From the NCBI GenBank assembly GCA_020726505.1, contig JAHLEZ010000013.1, forward strand, positions 1,612,001 to 1,676,000: 64,000 nucleotides of DNA, given 5' to 3'. Below, piece after piece: positions 12,374 through 24,554 of the stretch. Source of the stretch: Leptodontidium sp. MPI-SDFR-AT-0119 (Eukaryota > Ascomycota > Leotiomycetes > Helotiales > Leptodontidiaceae). The first letter of the stretch is position 1, and each line of letters starts with the position of its first letter. A model generated the notes under the pieces. The model was not told where the DNA came from and did no database searches. It saw nothing but the letters and a program-made list of their open reading frames with translations. The translations under genes and the position numbers were made by a program.

Positions 12374-12585
12374 ATGCAGTTCCAAGGAGTCTCTACTATT
12401 CTCACCAGTTTAGTTGTTCTGGTTTTACTCGGAGCCAGCGGCGTCCAGGCTTGCGGAGGTATAATCAGTCCTTCTGCCCTTAAACATGGCCTGCTCTAAC
12501 TGTGAACGTTTTAGAACCCGGCGCAGGATGTGCTACTGACGCCGATTGCTGCAAATTCTGTTTCACTGATGGCACATGTCTCTGA
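12374..12585 (+). CDS. Small secreted cysteine-rich protein, knottin-like spacing
   Basis: Two exons, 12374-12458 and 12515-12585, separated by a 56-nt intron with a CTCTAAC branch site and TTTTAG end, encode only 51 residues. Residues 1-26 form a textbook signal peptide: a charged-poor start, then LVVLVLLG, then ASGVQA before the first Cys. The mature ~25 residues hold six cysteines in the order C-x6-C-x5-CC-x2-C-x5-C. That is the cysteine framework of inhibitor-cystine-knot peptides, and it is also seen in fungal effector-like proteins. Function is unknown; I infer an extracellular disulfide-rich peptide. A TATA box and leader support it being a real gene. A longer alternative reading past 12585 is possible but loses the compact cysteine pattern. 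Confidence 0.75.
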
Positions 12586-13699
12586 GCTCGACTCTAGAAA
12601 GTACTTGGTGCCAGTAAGTAGAACAGTAATAGCGTTTAAGACTTGCTTGATACTAATATTTGATCAGAGGACTGTGTTATGTCAAAGGACTAATGGGATT
12701 GTGGAGCATAAGGTGGAGGACTTTAAATTATGTCGAGACGGGAAAACACTTTCTTTTTTTGTACCGCACTAGATTACTTGCAACAGCACCATTTGACTCG
12801 ATGTCAGAACGGCATTACCAGATATACCATTAACTAGTATGCTGCAATGTAAACTTGTTACATCAAAAGAAATTCCCTTGTACAAAATAGTCCTGTTGAC
12901 TGTAGGGTCCCGCAGTCGTGAAGATTAAGATTTTGCTTGGAGAACTTATGTATAGTGGGCCTTCATTGGGCTACAAATTTGGAAGAGCTTACCTGTTCGA
13001 AATCGTTTTGCGATAAATCGAAATGCCGAAATGTCTCTACAATTCGGATTGTGATCTCGACTTGTGCTTTGAGCCTCGCTGGTATCGAAAGTTATCCTGC
13101 TTGACCCGAGAATAAAGGATGGGAAATGGGCAATCATCTCATGTCTGTTACTTGCTGCCTAAATTGGGGTTTCAACTTTTACTCGCTGTCAGACTCCAGA
13201 ACACTCTATATGAGAAGGTCGGGATTCGAACTCGATGTGAAATGGGTTGTCACGTGAGCGTATGTAAAAATTACTCTCGTCATGTTCACCCTCCTAAGGG
13301 ACTGCAGTATCTGCAAGATCCCGTGCCGAATTTAAGATGATATCAGTATATTATGGCAATGTACCTGATTTAATAGGCAAATAAACCCATTCCGCGCATT
13401 ATCACAAGGTCTCGCTTAGTTTGTCAACATAAGATCTCCCAAGCTATATGCGCTTCTCATGAGCCCTCCGAGAAGAAAAGTCACAACCTATTTAACGATC
13501 ATAATTTTTAAGACTCTTAGTAAGCGTGGGATTTCCATAGACTTGATTCTAACATGTTTTATTGTCTATTTTTGAAATATTTGAAGGCAACAAAGAGCGA
13601 AAGGCTAGACTCAGAAGAGATTCATCAAAACAGGTGGTATGATTATATGCAACAAGGACGATCGGTGGATCTATGTTTTCATTATCTCAAGAAATTACC
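12586..13699. other. Intergenic, nothing recognised
   Basis: About 1.1 kb between the small secreted-protein gene and the end of kinase-like copy A. AT-rich with no supported coding region, RNA gene or repeat. Confidence 0.5.
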
Positions 13700-16133
13700 T
13701 CAGACTGGCCAACCACGTGTAGCTTTTAGAGTAGCTCTCCTGAACCGACCTCTACGAGGACCAACTGCGGGTACTGCGGGTAGTGGGGGTAGTTGGGCGG
13801 CGGCACGAGCTATGGCAGCAGCTATTTCGGCAGCTGTTTCGGCTGCACGCCTACACGTTTTCTTTTGAGTCAGTAAATTATTTCTTGGCCTTGGGTGTGG
13901 TTCGACGGGATTTTGAACTATTCCCGCACTTCCCGTCAAACACAAACACAGGGGAGCAATTTAGATACTCATCGGAGACTTAAAAGAGGGAATTGTACTT
14001 ACACCGTTTCTGGGTCTGGTACCTCCATGTCGTACCAATTATCCTGAACAAGATTGTTGTTCTGACAAGCCGCTATGCCCGCCCTGATTCTCGTTTTGAG
14101 GTTTCCAAGTGAAGGCCTAAGGCTAGGGTCTTCAAACAAACACTCTTCAGTAAGATCCTTCAGCGCATTTGAGAAAGCCTGGCTTTGTAGCAAATGTCCG
14201 TAAGTAGTGGGTCCGGGAGCAGGAATACGGTTGGAGTTGAATGGCTGACTTGGTCTTGGTGCAGAACAGTACAAGCAAATTAACCTTATTGTCTCAAGTC
14301 AGTCAATAATTCTTTTGAAGGTAGGGACATGGAAGACCATCTGCATTCATTCTGTGTTGGTATCCATGATCTTGCAAAAGTTTTCTTAGTACTCACTGAC
14401 CATCAATTAGTATGCAATTCACTTGTATGAGAATACCATAGGCCAAAGGGAAAACCTAGGATCTTACAATAAAATATACCTCATACATAATTGTCCCGAT
14501 TCCCCACTTCGATAATGTTAGCATGGATCTAAGTAGGCAGGAAAGAACTCGAGCCCTGTTCAATGACATTAAGCGTGATTACTGCAGGTCAAGAACTTGG
14601 CAAGAAGATGTCATTCTAGGGTCAAGTCATATGCCAAAGGAGGATGGAAGAGCATCCGCCACCCAGCAGGGAACTTACTATATTTGTTGCAGTTCCATAT
14701 CTTCCGCAGACAGTAGATGTCAAGAAGTCGCTGCTATCCCATCGAGGAGTGAATTGTTCCTGTTGTCTATTGTTACTTTTTAGGGTTTATGTTATCTAGC
14801 TCTACGTTTACTCACAGGTGCAAACCATCCCGTAGTTCCTTTTCTGGGAAAGTCTTCATCTGCATCCCAATTATTTAATGGTACGACGTTAGCAGTATTA
14901 CTGTCAAGTCGTGTCGCGTGACCAAAGTCTCCTATCTTTACAAATATTAATTCCAAGTATTTGAGATTCGCTTAGCGTGTGGGCACATGCCTTGTAGACA
15001 GGGAGGCCGAAGTGATTGGCGTCAGTATTGCTCGCAAAGACTGTCCTAGTTAGGCTCTATATTTACTCTGTAAATGCCGGAACTTACTGTTTACTGGCTT
15101 CATATCAAAATGAACGATTACTTCGGGGGGCATAGTGGGGACCACCACCTGACCCGTTCTGTTGATTTGGAATTCCTTGTTATAAGAAAGCACACTACAA
15201 CCATTGACCAAACACTCAAATATACGCCACAAAGTCAGTTCCTGAAGAGGAAGATTTCTGCAGACTTTGTTAATCGACTTTCAGATTACGATACCACCTG
15301 ATGATAGTACCTACCTTGATCGGCGTCTTATTTTGAGATCCCTGAGCGAGCCATGGTGATAATATTCCATAATGAGCCGAGTGATCCTTCCCTCCCAAGT
15401 TGCTGCATCTATCCCTTCTCTTGCGCAATCTGCTCTTGTTAAGGCTCTCGGAGGAGACTGAATCTTTGCAATATGCTCGGATTTTACTCGTCTTAGAGAC
15501 ATCATCATATCCCCTTCCTCTTCTAGGTCCTCGGTAGGCGATATCGTGGTCTTTACAGCGACCTGGAGCTGATCAATCGTCGGCCGCAATGTCGCGCGAG
15601 GGCTCCACTCCCAAAGGCTCACAGCTCCTTTTTTCACAAATGTAGATCAGCACTGTCATGTTAAACCTCAATGTTTGAGTATGCCGCTGATTGAGAAAAG
15701 CCAAAGAACAATACATACCAGATCCACCCGTTCCCAAGATCTTTACACCTTTCCAATTTGCTGGCCTTTTTCCTATTCCTCGAGGAGCGAATTTTTGGTC
15801 CAAGAATGCCGCTTGGTGGGCTACTGCTGGCGGTACAGGTGGCTGAATAAGTGCGGCTGTCATAAGTGTTGGAGCTGGTCTGGCCGGTAGATTTGCATTA
15901 GTCGCGGCAATCACGCCACGGGCAAACGGTGTTGTTCGCCAATTTGCCTAGAAGCATATTTTCAGTACAGTGGATGGTGGTTACTTCTTCAGATAAAGAA
16001 TACTGATTGTAATCTGTCCATTGCTTGGCACAGGTGCATTGGGGTTATTGTACTGAAACCAATTTCGATACTCTGCAAGAAAGAGAGGATAATTTGCTAT
16101 AAAAGCAGCATTAGCCACCGGTGCTGCCATCAT
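13700..16133 (-). CDS. Kinase-like family copy A (no Cys/His tail)
   Basis: Multi-exon protein-kinase-like gene read from ATG 16133 to TGA 13700. Motifs in order: glycine loop ILGTGGSG (split by an intron), VAVK lysine, EEGDMM (helix C Glu), MEYYHHGSLRDL hinge, LTLWRIFECLV, catalytic loop HFDMKPVN, IGDFGHA, WFAP|EQFTPRW, then the C-lobe helix ECLFEDPSLRPSLGNLKTRI. Catalytic residues are kept. The C-terminus is Ala/Pro-rich (AAEIAAAIARAAAQLPPLP) and, unlike its relatives, lacks the CCCH tail. One intron (donor near 15,001) begins GC rather than GT. The first exon/second exon junction is one base out of phase with the obvious acceptor; a later acceptor would restore frame at the cost of about 25 residues. 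So the 5' end is uncertain and the copy may be damaged. Confidence 0.6.
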
Positions 16134-16639
16134 GTCCTCGTCGGGGTAAGTTATTCGAAAGATTGATGGGTGATAATATTCAAGCAAACAAATATTCTTA
16201 AGTTGATTAGGATATAAAATTAAGAAGGATCTCCGAAGGTTGAGGCTTACAATATCCTTTGTTCTGACCACAAGGCTGAATGCAGCTGGAAACAAAGTAA
16301 ACATATTCATTTTGACCGACAAGACTTCTTTAGGAGACAGTTTTACACAGAAGCGGATATGGTGTATCCACGGACACTAGGAGAACTTGAAAAGAGGCAC
16401 ATGATGGATAAGTTGTTGTGTGGAAGAAATTGAGAATTTCATCGTGAGGTGCTGCTCACTGCGTTTATTGTCTGCCGCCTTAGATACCATTAAATTACGT
16501 TCACATTGGCGCAGAAGTAAGATTGAGATCTGATACATCTTTGCCCTTTGTAATTGGCAGTAAATCAAGGTAAAATGCAATGGAAAAAATCCACCTCGGT
16601 TAGTGTTGTTTTCCTGGCAGCTCTGGCTGCCACCACTTC
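16134..16639. other. Intergenic, between kinase-like copies A and B
   Basis: About 500 bases holding the copy A promoter and the end of copy B. An open frame continues upstream of the copy A ATG to 16322, but its residues do not resemble the other copies. Confidence 0.4.
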
Positions 16640-19318
16640 TTAATTCCGCGGATACGTTCTCAAGTCCCAATGGTGCTCGCAGCGTGGACGAAGATTATTT
16701 ATATGAAATTGTCGCCTAATCTGGCATCGCCGCGTTGTACGTCGAAGGCGTTTTAAAGCTGTGCACTGCCTCAAGACAAGCCTGAACGCATGCGACGCTG
16801 CTTCTGCCCTAGAAGGAGTTAGGTCATCTCTACGACGGCAGCAGTCTTGGTCACGCCTTATAGGGAATTGATTATTGGTACTATGGAAGCACGTGCTTCA
16901 AATCAAGAGCGAAGTGTGATGAAACCTGGGTATGACTTACTCAGTAAGTGGCTCGAGGTGCTCAAGATCTTGCCAGCCCTCTGGCTCCGCCCCGGCGGTC
17001 ACAAGAGCATTTATGCTCGCCATAATTCTTCTCTTTAGAGTTAAAAGAGTTGGTCTATTTGCAGGAACTTCGTAAAGACACTCCTGGATGGCATCTTTCA
17101 GGGTTGCAGATATGTTTGGAACCCCCTGTATTTCAGTCCCGAATGCACGACCGAGTGCAGGGGTTCCTGAAAGGGGGCCAGGCGTGAAGGGAATATGCGC
17201 TTCAACAGGGTGAAAGTCATAGCAAGCTAGGCTATATTTATGGTTAGCCTAATTCTGGGCAATTTTGACTTAGAGATCAAGGACTCGAAAATTCGTGCCC
17301 CGTCTTTTTGAGTGTATGGGGTTCTGCAATGACTTGATGAAGTCGCTTCGCCTCGCTTCTAAAACATAAGGGACTGGGTCAATCTTACTATATGTTTTCT
17401 CAGAATTAGCTTGCGGTTCCTCAGTATATACAACAGCTCATCGCAAGAAGTGGTTTCTTGACAAATTTATTAGGGAATGTTGTTTTAACACCAATGGTCT
17501 CCTGAACAAGAGCAGACGAAAGACAAGCAATATACACACCTCATACATGATTTGACCAATGCCCCAGACATTGGTTTGCGTGCCATATTGACCACAGACT
17601 GGATCTACAGCATAGCTTGCATGGTTCCATCGAGTTGAGAACTGTTCCTGTTATTCAAACACGGATAAGCTTCATTTCGGAGAGAGGCGTCCACGATAAC
17701 GTCCACTTACAGGCGCGAGATAATTATCCGTTCCGCGATCGCGGAGGCGCTGGTTAGTAGCCCACGCGGCATTGGGTATCGCGTTGGGAGGGATTCTGCC
17801 ACGATTGGATGCAAACCCGAAGTCTCCTATCTGGAAAGATGTGAGCACAAATCTAAGAATTTCGTTTGAGTTGTAAGTCAATTGCCCGGCTTACTTTACA
17901 TAATGGAGTATCAGGGTGACTTGCAACGTCTCGCATGGTCATAACTACAGGGCTTTAGCATCTGTTTGATCTTGGAAAATTGAAGCTTACTGTTAGCCGG
18001 TTTCAAGTCGAAATGAACCATCACACCTGGGTCTGTAGCTGTACCTGCCACAGTAGCAGCGGGAATTTGAGCTATACCTCCGATGATATCGAATTCTGAG
18101 CGGTATTCTAGGACGGCACAACCGTCAACTAAGCACTCAAAGATGCGCCATAACGTTAGTTCCTCGAGACGAACGGCTCTAGATAATGGTGATTAGCATA
18201 CTTTACCTTTACTATAAGATGTTTTTGTAGGAGGAAAAGAGTCACTAACCGAGCCATCCGCAGCCGTCTCAGATCAGACAAAGAGCCGGAGGGGCAATAT
18301 TCCATAACAAGTCGGCGTACCATGCCTACCCACGCAGCATCAAGACCCTCTACCACAGCAGACGCTGGTGTTATTATCGCCGCAGGATCCACTAACAGTT
18401 TCACGACATGGTCTGATTGGGCTAGGTTGAGTCGTGACATCTTGTAACCTTCCCTTCGAAGAGCCCAAGTGGGAAGTGATATTTGTTTGATTGCTATCTT
18501 TCTGTCTTGCGGAAGTGGTGGCTGACCAATTCCTGGCCCTGTATACTCCCATAAGGTAACCTACGTCCGGGACGTATGCTGTCAGCTGTGACTGGGTTTG
18601 AGCTATTCGCAAGTTGACATACAGAACCATTACCACCACTTCCTAAATGCTTGACCCCCGTCCACTTTACAAAAGTTAGCGCTGGAATTTATAGAACTTT
18701 GAGATCCATGATATTGAAGCTCAAGGCATTACCCCTAGGACATGCCTTCGGATTAAGACCCCGGATCTCTGAAGAATCAAGGACCAAGATTGTACATACA
18801 TTCGGACCGCCCCTGCCAATAATACCTGGAACTGGCAACAAAAGCTGAGCTTGCGCTACTGCCACTTGAGGTGCAGGGACTGTTGCTATGGAAGGTCGAA
18901 ATCGTTCTACGAGTTGTCGCCTTGCTAGTGCCGGTACAACAGTTGCAGCAAATGGGGCTGGCGGATTCACCTGAGGTGGGAGCACGAAAGCCGCTTCTGG
19001 GTATCTTGCCTAAGAATCATTTGATGTCAGTAACCGAGTAGAACCCAGTCTCCAGGCTTGTTTTAAATGAAGACCCACGTTGATCTCATCTATAGTTGAG
19101 GGGACGCGAGCTGGGTCGTTATAGCGTTCCCATTCAAGTATTGAGCGTGAAAAAGAGGAACGCCGGCAGGGTTCGCCATCGAGTCGGATTATCTTTCCTA
19201 ATTTGTGAGCGAAAGGAGGTTTTTTATTGTATATTAAGAGGGTATTGTTTGAAGTATATACAGATTTGACAAAAGATACTTGCACAAGCTGGCGAAAGTA
19301 ATTATGCGGTACTCTCAT
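16640..19318 (-). CDS. Kinase-like family copy B (5' end uncertain)
   Basis: Exon boundaries I can place: 19079 donor, 19009-18800, 18664-18623, 18560-18250, further exons for the catalytic and activation segments, and a last exon ending TAA at 16640. Motifs: LGSGGNGS glycine loop, IAIK lysine, RREGYKM, MEYCPSGSLSDL, HFDLKPAN, IGDFGFA, LAP|EQFSTRW, NRPTLLTLKRRI, then the tail C-x12-C-x14-RCEHH. The start homologous to other copies (ATG 19179, MANPAGVPLF) is one base out of frame with the following EWERYNDP. An in-frame ATG exists at 19318, but the extension has no counterpart in the family. So either the start moved upstream or the gene carries a one-base deletion. Everything downstream is intact. 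Confidence 0.6.
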
Positions 19319-19661
19319 TGTCACCAACAGCCCTTTGTTCTCGATAAAAATGAGTTCAAGACGAATGCAAGCATGTACCTTCTAACAAAGAAAGTTAATG
19401 TTCTGTCTCAGAGAATGAACGAAATACGATTACTAATCTCTCTTAGTTGTTTAACCAAGAGACATGGGCAATACTGCAGCTTCAACCAAAGCCTCAAAGC
19501 CCTATGTGGGGAATATGGTGTATTGTAACAGTTACGAACAACAACACGCCCCAAATACTCCTGAGCCAGGGGAGAACGTCAGAGCTACCAGCAACAAATA
19601 ATATTGCAATACGTAATGTTATCATTTGCCTTCATCTTTGTTATTGATATCGTCTCAAGTT
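19319..19661. other. Intergenic, between copies B and C
   Basis: Short AT-rich spacer of 343 bases between the end of pseudogene copy C (19,662) and the upstream ATG of copy B. No feature seen. Confidence 0.4.
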
Positions 19662-21734
19662 CTAGTGAACGCGGCAGCGACGGGTTGTTTGGTTTGGTCG
19701 ACGTCTCTCCCAAATGGCGCATTGGCCGGGAACTCCTCCAATCGGCCCAATATAAGGCACTACGTAAGTAGCTTGAGGAAAAGTATAGCCTGGGCTCTGG
19801 AGTTGAATAACAAGTTAGTATCAACTCAAGTCCTTTTAGTATGCTCGTCTCAAGGTGGATTACACAAGAGCAGACAGCATGTCAGTTGTCGCAAACGAAC
19901 CAGTTTCAAAAAGACAGTCTGACAGAAACTAAAGTACAAATGGGTAAAGAGAGATAGACAAGTTTAATGAGTAAGTGGCTCAAGATAGTCAAGCGTTTCT
20001 CATGAGCTGCTGGAGGCCATAACTCGATCTGAGTTAAGATTCTAGTTTTCAATTGTATGAGACCAGGCCGGTTGGAAGGCATCTCATACAAACACTCATG
20101 AATTGTGTCTCGGAAATTTTGGAGTAAGCTGTCCCTTGGAGATGAGTGCCGAACAGAATTCCCCTTCCTAGTGCACCGTGGATTGTTAGGTTTGGATGGG
20201 TCGCAAGAAATGGTAGATGCGGTTCTGGTGTACCTTGGTCCCAACATACTAATCTAAGAGCCATGTCAGTAGTGATACAGTGAAGTGATGCTGCACTATA
20301 GGAAGGGAAGAAAGTGGCGGGCAGGTATATCACGAGGTCAAGAAGTCTTGGAAATGGTTTGGTGAGTGCTTAAAGGTATCAATTACCCATTCATACATAA
20401 TACATCCAATTCCCCATACGTTAGTCACTGTGCCGTACTTCCCACAGACTGGGGAGGTAGCGTAATCGGAGAAATTCCATCTAGGCGTAAATTGCTCCTA
20501 TATCAACTTCTTATTAGCGGGGGACTTTCTAAGCTCTGAGAATAAAATAGACTGCTTCAATTCCACGTACAGGCGCAGAGTAACCACGTGTGCCCAGACG
20601 ACGCATGTCTTCATAGGCGATAAAAGTGCCGGGTACTGTCACAGTCGCAATATTTCCTTCTTGAATGAATTCTGAGAGACTAAAATCTCCGATCTAAATG
20701 CATGCTTAGAATTTTCTTCGGATGTGGTTGTTGGGGTATCTGTCAAAATACCTTAATGATTGGTGTGTGGAGATGGCCACGGGTTGCATCTCGATATCCA
20801 GACATGACTACGATATTGTAAGATAAGAGCGTAGAAGTATAGGTCCAGAGTGAACTTACTGTTTCTAGACTTGAGATTCAGAGAGTTTATTCCTTGAAGC
20901 TCAAATTTCTGGGCCACTTGTTGGTACATTTTTAACAACATCTAACTTTAAACGCATGGCCCTGAAATTTGACGCGATCGCCGCATGTCAAAGAGTTTTT
21001 GAAGTGATCCTTGTGGACAATACTCCAAGACAAGTCGGCGTACACGAGTGCTCCATCCAGCAGGAATTCCTTGAACGGCCGCGCTGGCGGCCGTAATTCT
21101 TGTAGCCGGCTTAACTAATAGCTCTACAAGATGCCTCGAGCCCGACTTATTGAGTTCCCTCAGGAACACAACTTCATTATACATTTCCCAACGTGGTGTA
21201 GCTACGTTGGTAATTTTTGTTGCAATTTTATTGGGAACTGGTGCAGGTGCAGGTTCTGTGTACTCCCATAAGGTGACCTAAGATGGCGTCAATTATGACA
21301 AAGGAAGGGATGGATGAAATTGAGAGTCAGGGAGTCGTTCACATTTCCAAATGAGCCCGATCCATGATGTTTGACTCCCGTCCATCGAACAGGATTACCC
21401 ATACCGGTAAGCCCAAGAACAGAAGCAAGTAATGCAAGTTGTGCTGCGTCAGGCTGTGGAGCTAAAGGTGACCGTGCGATATCCCTAGTAACTAATTATT
21501 CCTAGGACAGTTGGCCCAGGTCGAGGCGGCGGTGGCATGGGTCCAACCGGAGCGGGGCTGCCGCAGTTTGGTAACCCTCCTACCAATATTGGACATCGAG
21601 TCTTTTAAGCATTAAATTTTTTTTCACGAACCTGAATCACTGCATCGGTAGGCGGAACGTCTCCAGGTGGGTTGGTGTATGTCCACCACCGTCAATATGA
21701 AGCAAAAAAATGCCGGATTAAAACCTGTCGCCAT
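19662..21734 (-). pseudogene. Kinase-like family copy C, decayed
   Basis: Recognisable exon by exon but broken many times. The start MATGFNPAFF is followed by a T7 run that throws the frame and then a TGA before RWWTYTNPP. The linker exon has another frame break and a TAA near 21,490. The LTLWRIFECL exon is missing. The catalytic loop reads SLNLKSRN, so the essential Asp of HxD is Asn, and DFG reads DFS. A further frame break separates GRGILFGTHLQ from NFRDTIHECLYE. The tail keeps only the second half (QC...RRCRVH). Remaining good pieces include VTLWEYTEPAPAP, LEYCPQGSLQKL and AP|EQFTPRWNF. It cannot encode an active kinase. Confidence 0.85.
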
Positions 21735-22320
21735 TGCATTGACTGTGCAAATATGCTAACGCGATCTTTAACATTTGGGTGACGGGTGTCAAAATTTGAA
21801 TGTCGGACAGCTTTGGCTAAAGATAGAGAGTTCGCTGGGAAATATTGCTAGGTGGATTTTTTGTTCTTTGGCCCGACTAAGCACTTCGTTACATGCAAAT
21901 CGCAGCGTGGTGAACAAAGAACTTGGACCGGGTTCAGCAGCATACAATGAATCCTAGCACAGTTTATTTTATTTTTATTTTTATTCTTAATGCTAGAGAG
22001 AGGTACATCCTCTCAGCAGTTGTTATGCATCTACAACATCAAAGTATTTCATCTGTCACATGACATATCATGTTGACATTTGACCTCGCTTCCCATGAGA
22101 CTCTCGCCTAGCATCCTTCTGGTCTCTCTTTCAGTGAGATCGCTTGAAATTCAACCACGGCTCATAGCGGGGTCGCACTTCTGCTTCATTAAGCTAATAT
22201 CTCATCTGACGACAAGAAGATACGACTAGGCACCTTCGCACAAGCCCATATGACCCCGGCCCGATCGAAAACTTCTCCAAAACCCATCCTCAAACAATCC
22301 ACACATCCTCAAAACCCAAC
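21735..22320. other. Intergenic, between copies C and D
   Basis: About 590 bases. A short A/T run (ATTTTATTTTTATTTTTATT) sits at 21,965-21,985. No gene or repeat I can support. Confidence 0.4.
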
Positions 22321-24554
22321 TCAAAAACCCCAAGGATGCCTAATCAAATTAAAGTGTTTTGGACACCTCACACGCATATTCTCCGGATCGGCTCTGACGA
22401 GCTTTCCACACTGCGGCCCGACATTCTGTCCCGGTGTGCGCGTACATGGTTTCCAAGTAGCCGGATCTCTTCTCACCATCGCGCTGTTGAGGGAAAGGGA
22501 TTAATTAGCTTCGTAAAGTAGAAAATCGGCAATGGAGATACTTAGCTAGAATATAGAGATTACACGGGATTGAAGGAAGTTATGGGGAGCAAAGAGAAAG
22601 AAAAGGGAAAAAGACAACGTACGGCGTCCTCGGCTCAGGCATATCTAAATCCTGCCAACCCTCTGGTACATCACCCGCAGCCAGACGCGCCGCTATCGCG
22701 GCTGCGATGCGTGCTTTCAGCGCGATGAGTGTAGGTCTGTGGGTAGGCTCTTCATATAGACACTCGTGGATAGCATCTTTGAGTGTGACGCTGTATTTCG
22801 TGATGCGTAGTTTAGTACCGTATGTTATTCCGAGGGCGGGGGCGCCGCCGATGAGGAAGCTGCGTGACGCTGGGAGAGCTGAGGGGTGGAATGGGTACCA
22901 GGGTTCTGGGGGGCCGTCATATATACTGGCCATGCTAGGAGGAAGTTAGTACTGTCGCTTTTTTGGCAGTGATATGGAAGTTTGGTGTTGATTTCGAGGG
23001 ACAGTGCGTGGATAAATGGAATGGGACTTTTCATCAGTCGATCAGTCCATTCTCAATGTAATCACAAACCGCAGAAAATCCCGAGTAGAAAATTGGATAC
23101 ACGTACCTATACATAATAGCACCCAACTGCCAAACATTCGTCCAAGAACCAAACTTCGCACACAGCGACGAGGCGCGATAATCCCTATAATTCCAGCGCG
23201 GCGTAAACTGCTCCTAGCATATGCAAATGTATTAGCTGCACTCGGAAAACCTTCCCGTTTAATCATCGGGGCAGATATATACTTACAGGCACATACCAGC
23301 CAGGTGTCCCAACAGTACGCAATTGCCCATTGTTCGTCACATATGAAGACCCTCCTAGCCACCCAGCACCACCGAGAGCTACTGGGACATTGTGGCCAAC
23401 ACGGAGAGTATTCCTTGCGAGGCCAAAATCTCCGATCTGTGGGCGAGTGTTGTGTCAGCCAATTCATTGTTTCTTATTAGATGTTGAAGGCTATGGATGG
23501 ATGGATGGATATCATACTTTCCAAACCGGCGTAAATGGGTGCGTTTGTTGTGTTTTCTCACCAGCCATAACTACAACACTCATCAGCCCTATCACCAACC
23601 CCCCACACCAAATTCCCGGTCCAACTAATGATGCAACACTCACTATTCTCAGGCTTCAAATCAAAATGCACCACCATCGGCGCCGCCGGATTATAGCCTG
23701 GAGGCGGGACCGGCCCAGCAGGGGTATTGACCAACTCAGCATCATACTCCAAAACCGCCAATCCCTCAACCAAACACTCAAAGATCCTCCAAAGCGTCAA
23801 CTCGGGGAACGGCACTTTTCGGTCAACTCTATAATTCAACAACCTCTGCAAACTCCCCTGCGGACAATACTCCATGACCAACCTCCTCACCACTCCAATC
23901 CAAGCAGGCAGTATATTCTCGGCTGCACAATCCGCAGCCGTCAATGTAGCAGGCGGGTTAACGAGTAATTGCACAATATGCTCCGTCGGATTGGTCGTCA
24001 GACGCGCCATGAAATTCCCCTCATTGAGGAGGAAGTTGTTGGCGGGACGGACTTTATTCTTCACAGCCAGTTTCTGGATCTGTGGTCCCGGAAGGGGACC
24101 AATGTATTCCCAGAGCACGACGGCGCCGCCGCTGCCTTGGCCTAGGATTTTCACGGCTCGCCAGTTTGTTTCTCCGGTAGGGGCACCAATAGGGAGGTAG
24201 CTGGCTCGCATGTAAACTTTTTGCGCGTCTGTGGGGTTAGGGATGCGGTGGGGGAATTTGAGGCGTGGGCGGCGGGGTTCATATCGGCGGCGTCTAGGTC
24301 TTGGATGGGGGACGGTGGCTGTTGGAGGAGCGGCTGGGTAGGGAGGGGTCATGAATGATGCGTTGTATTGTGCCTGGTTAGGTTAGAATGTTGACCGTAT
24401 GAAGGAGATGGTATCGTCTGATAGATTAAGATTTACTTACCATTATAGCTGCAGCAGTCATGGGCGGTGGGGCAGGAACAACAGGAGGCGTGTTGTACTC
24501 ATCCCAATCTCTGAATGCTTGGAGAAAGGCATTATTGTAGTTCGTTGTACCCAT
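22321..24554 (-). CDS. Kinase-like family copy D, intact reference copy
   Basis: Seven exons with matching phases: 24554-24441, 24373-23644, 23570-23518, 23436-23287, 23213-23107, 22934-22623, 22483-22321; 542 residues. Order: N-terminal helix (FLQAFRDWDEYNTPP), Pro/Arg linker (about 45-85), glycine loop GQGSGG (116-121), VK lysine K143, NEGNFM, hinge MEYCPQGSLQRL, LTLWRIFECLVEGLAVLEYD, catalytic loop H274-F-D276-LKPEN, D302-FG, VGTPGWYVP|EQFTPRW with the APE Pro/Glu split between exons, C-lobe HECLYEEPTHRPTLIALK, then a tail with C502, C514, C529 and H532. All residues needed for ATP and Mg binding are present. Because Phe replaces the HRD Arg it is a non-RD kinase. Substrate and location are unknown; no signal peptide or membrane segment. 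Confidence 0.88.

Noticed and set aside
13554..13868. 104-codon plus-strand frame near copy A
   Set aside because: Antisense to the Ala/Pro-rich tail of copy A; its Ala/Gly repeats mirror that tail.
23330..23968. 212-codon plus-strand frame in kinase-like copy D
   Set aside because: Lies antisense across several well-supported exons of copy D and has low-complexity composition.
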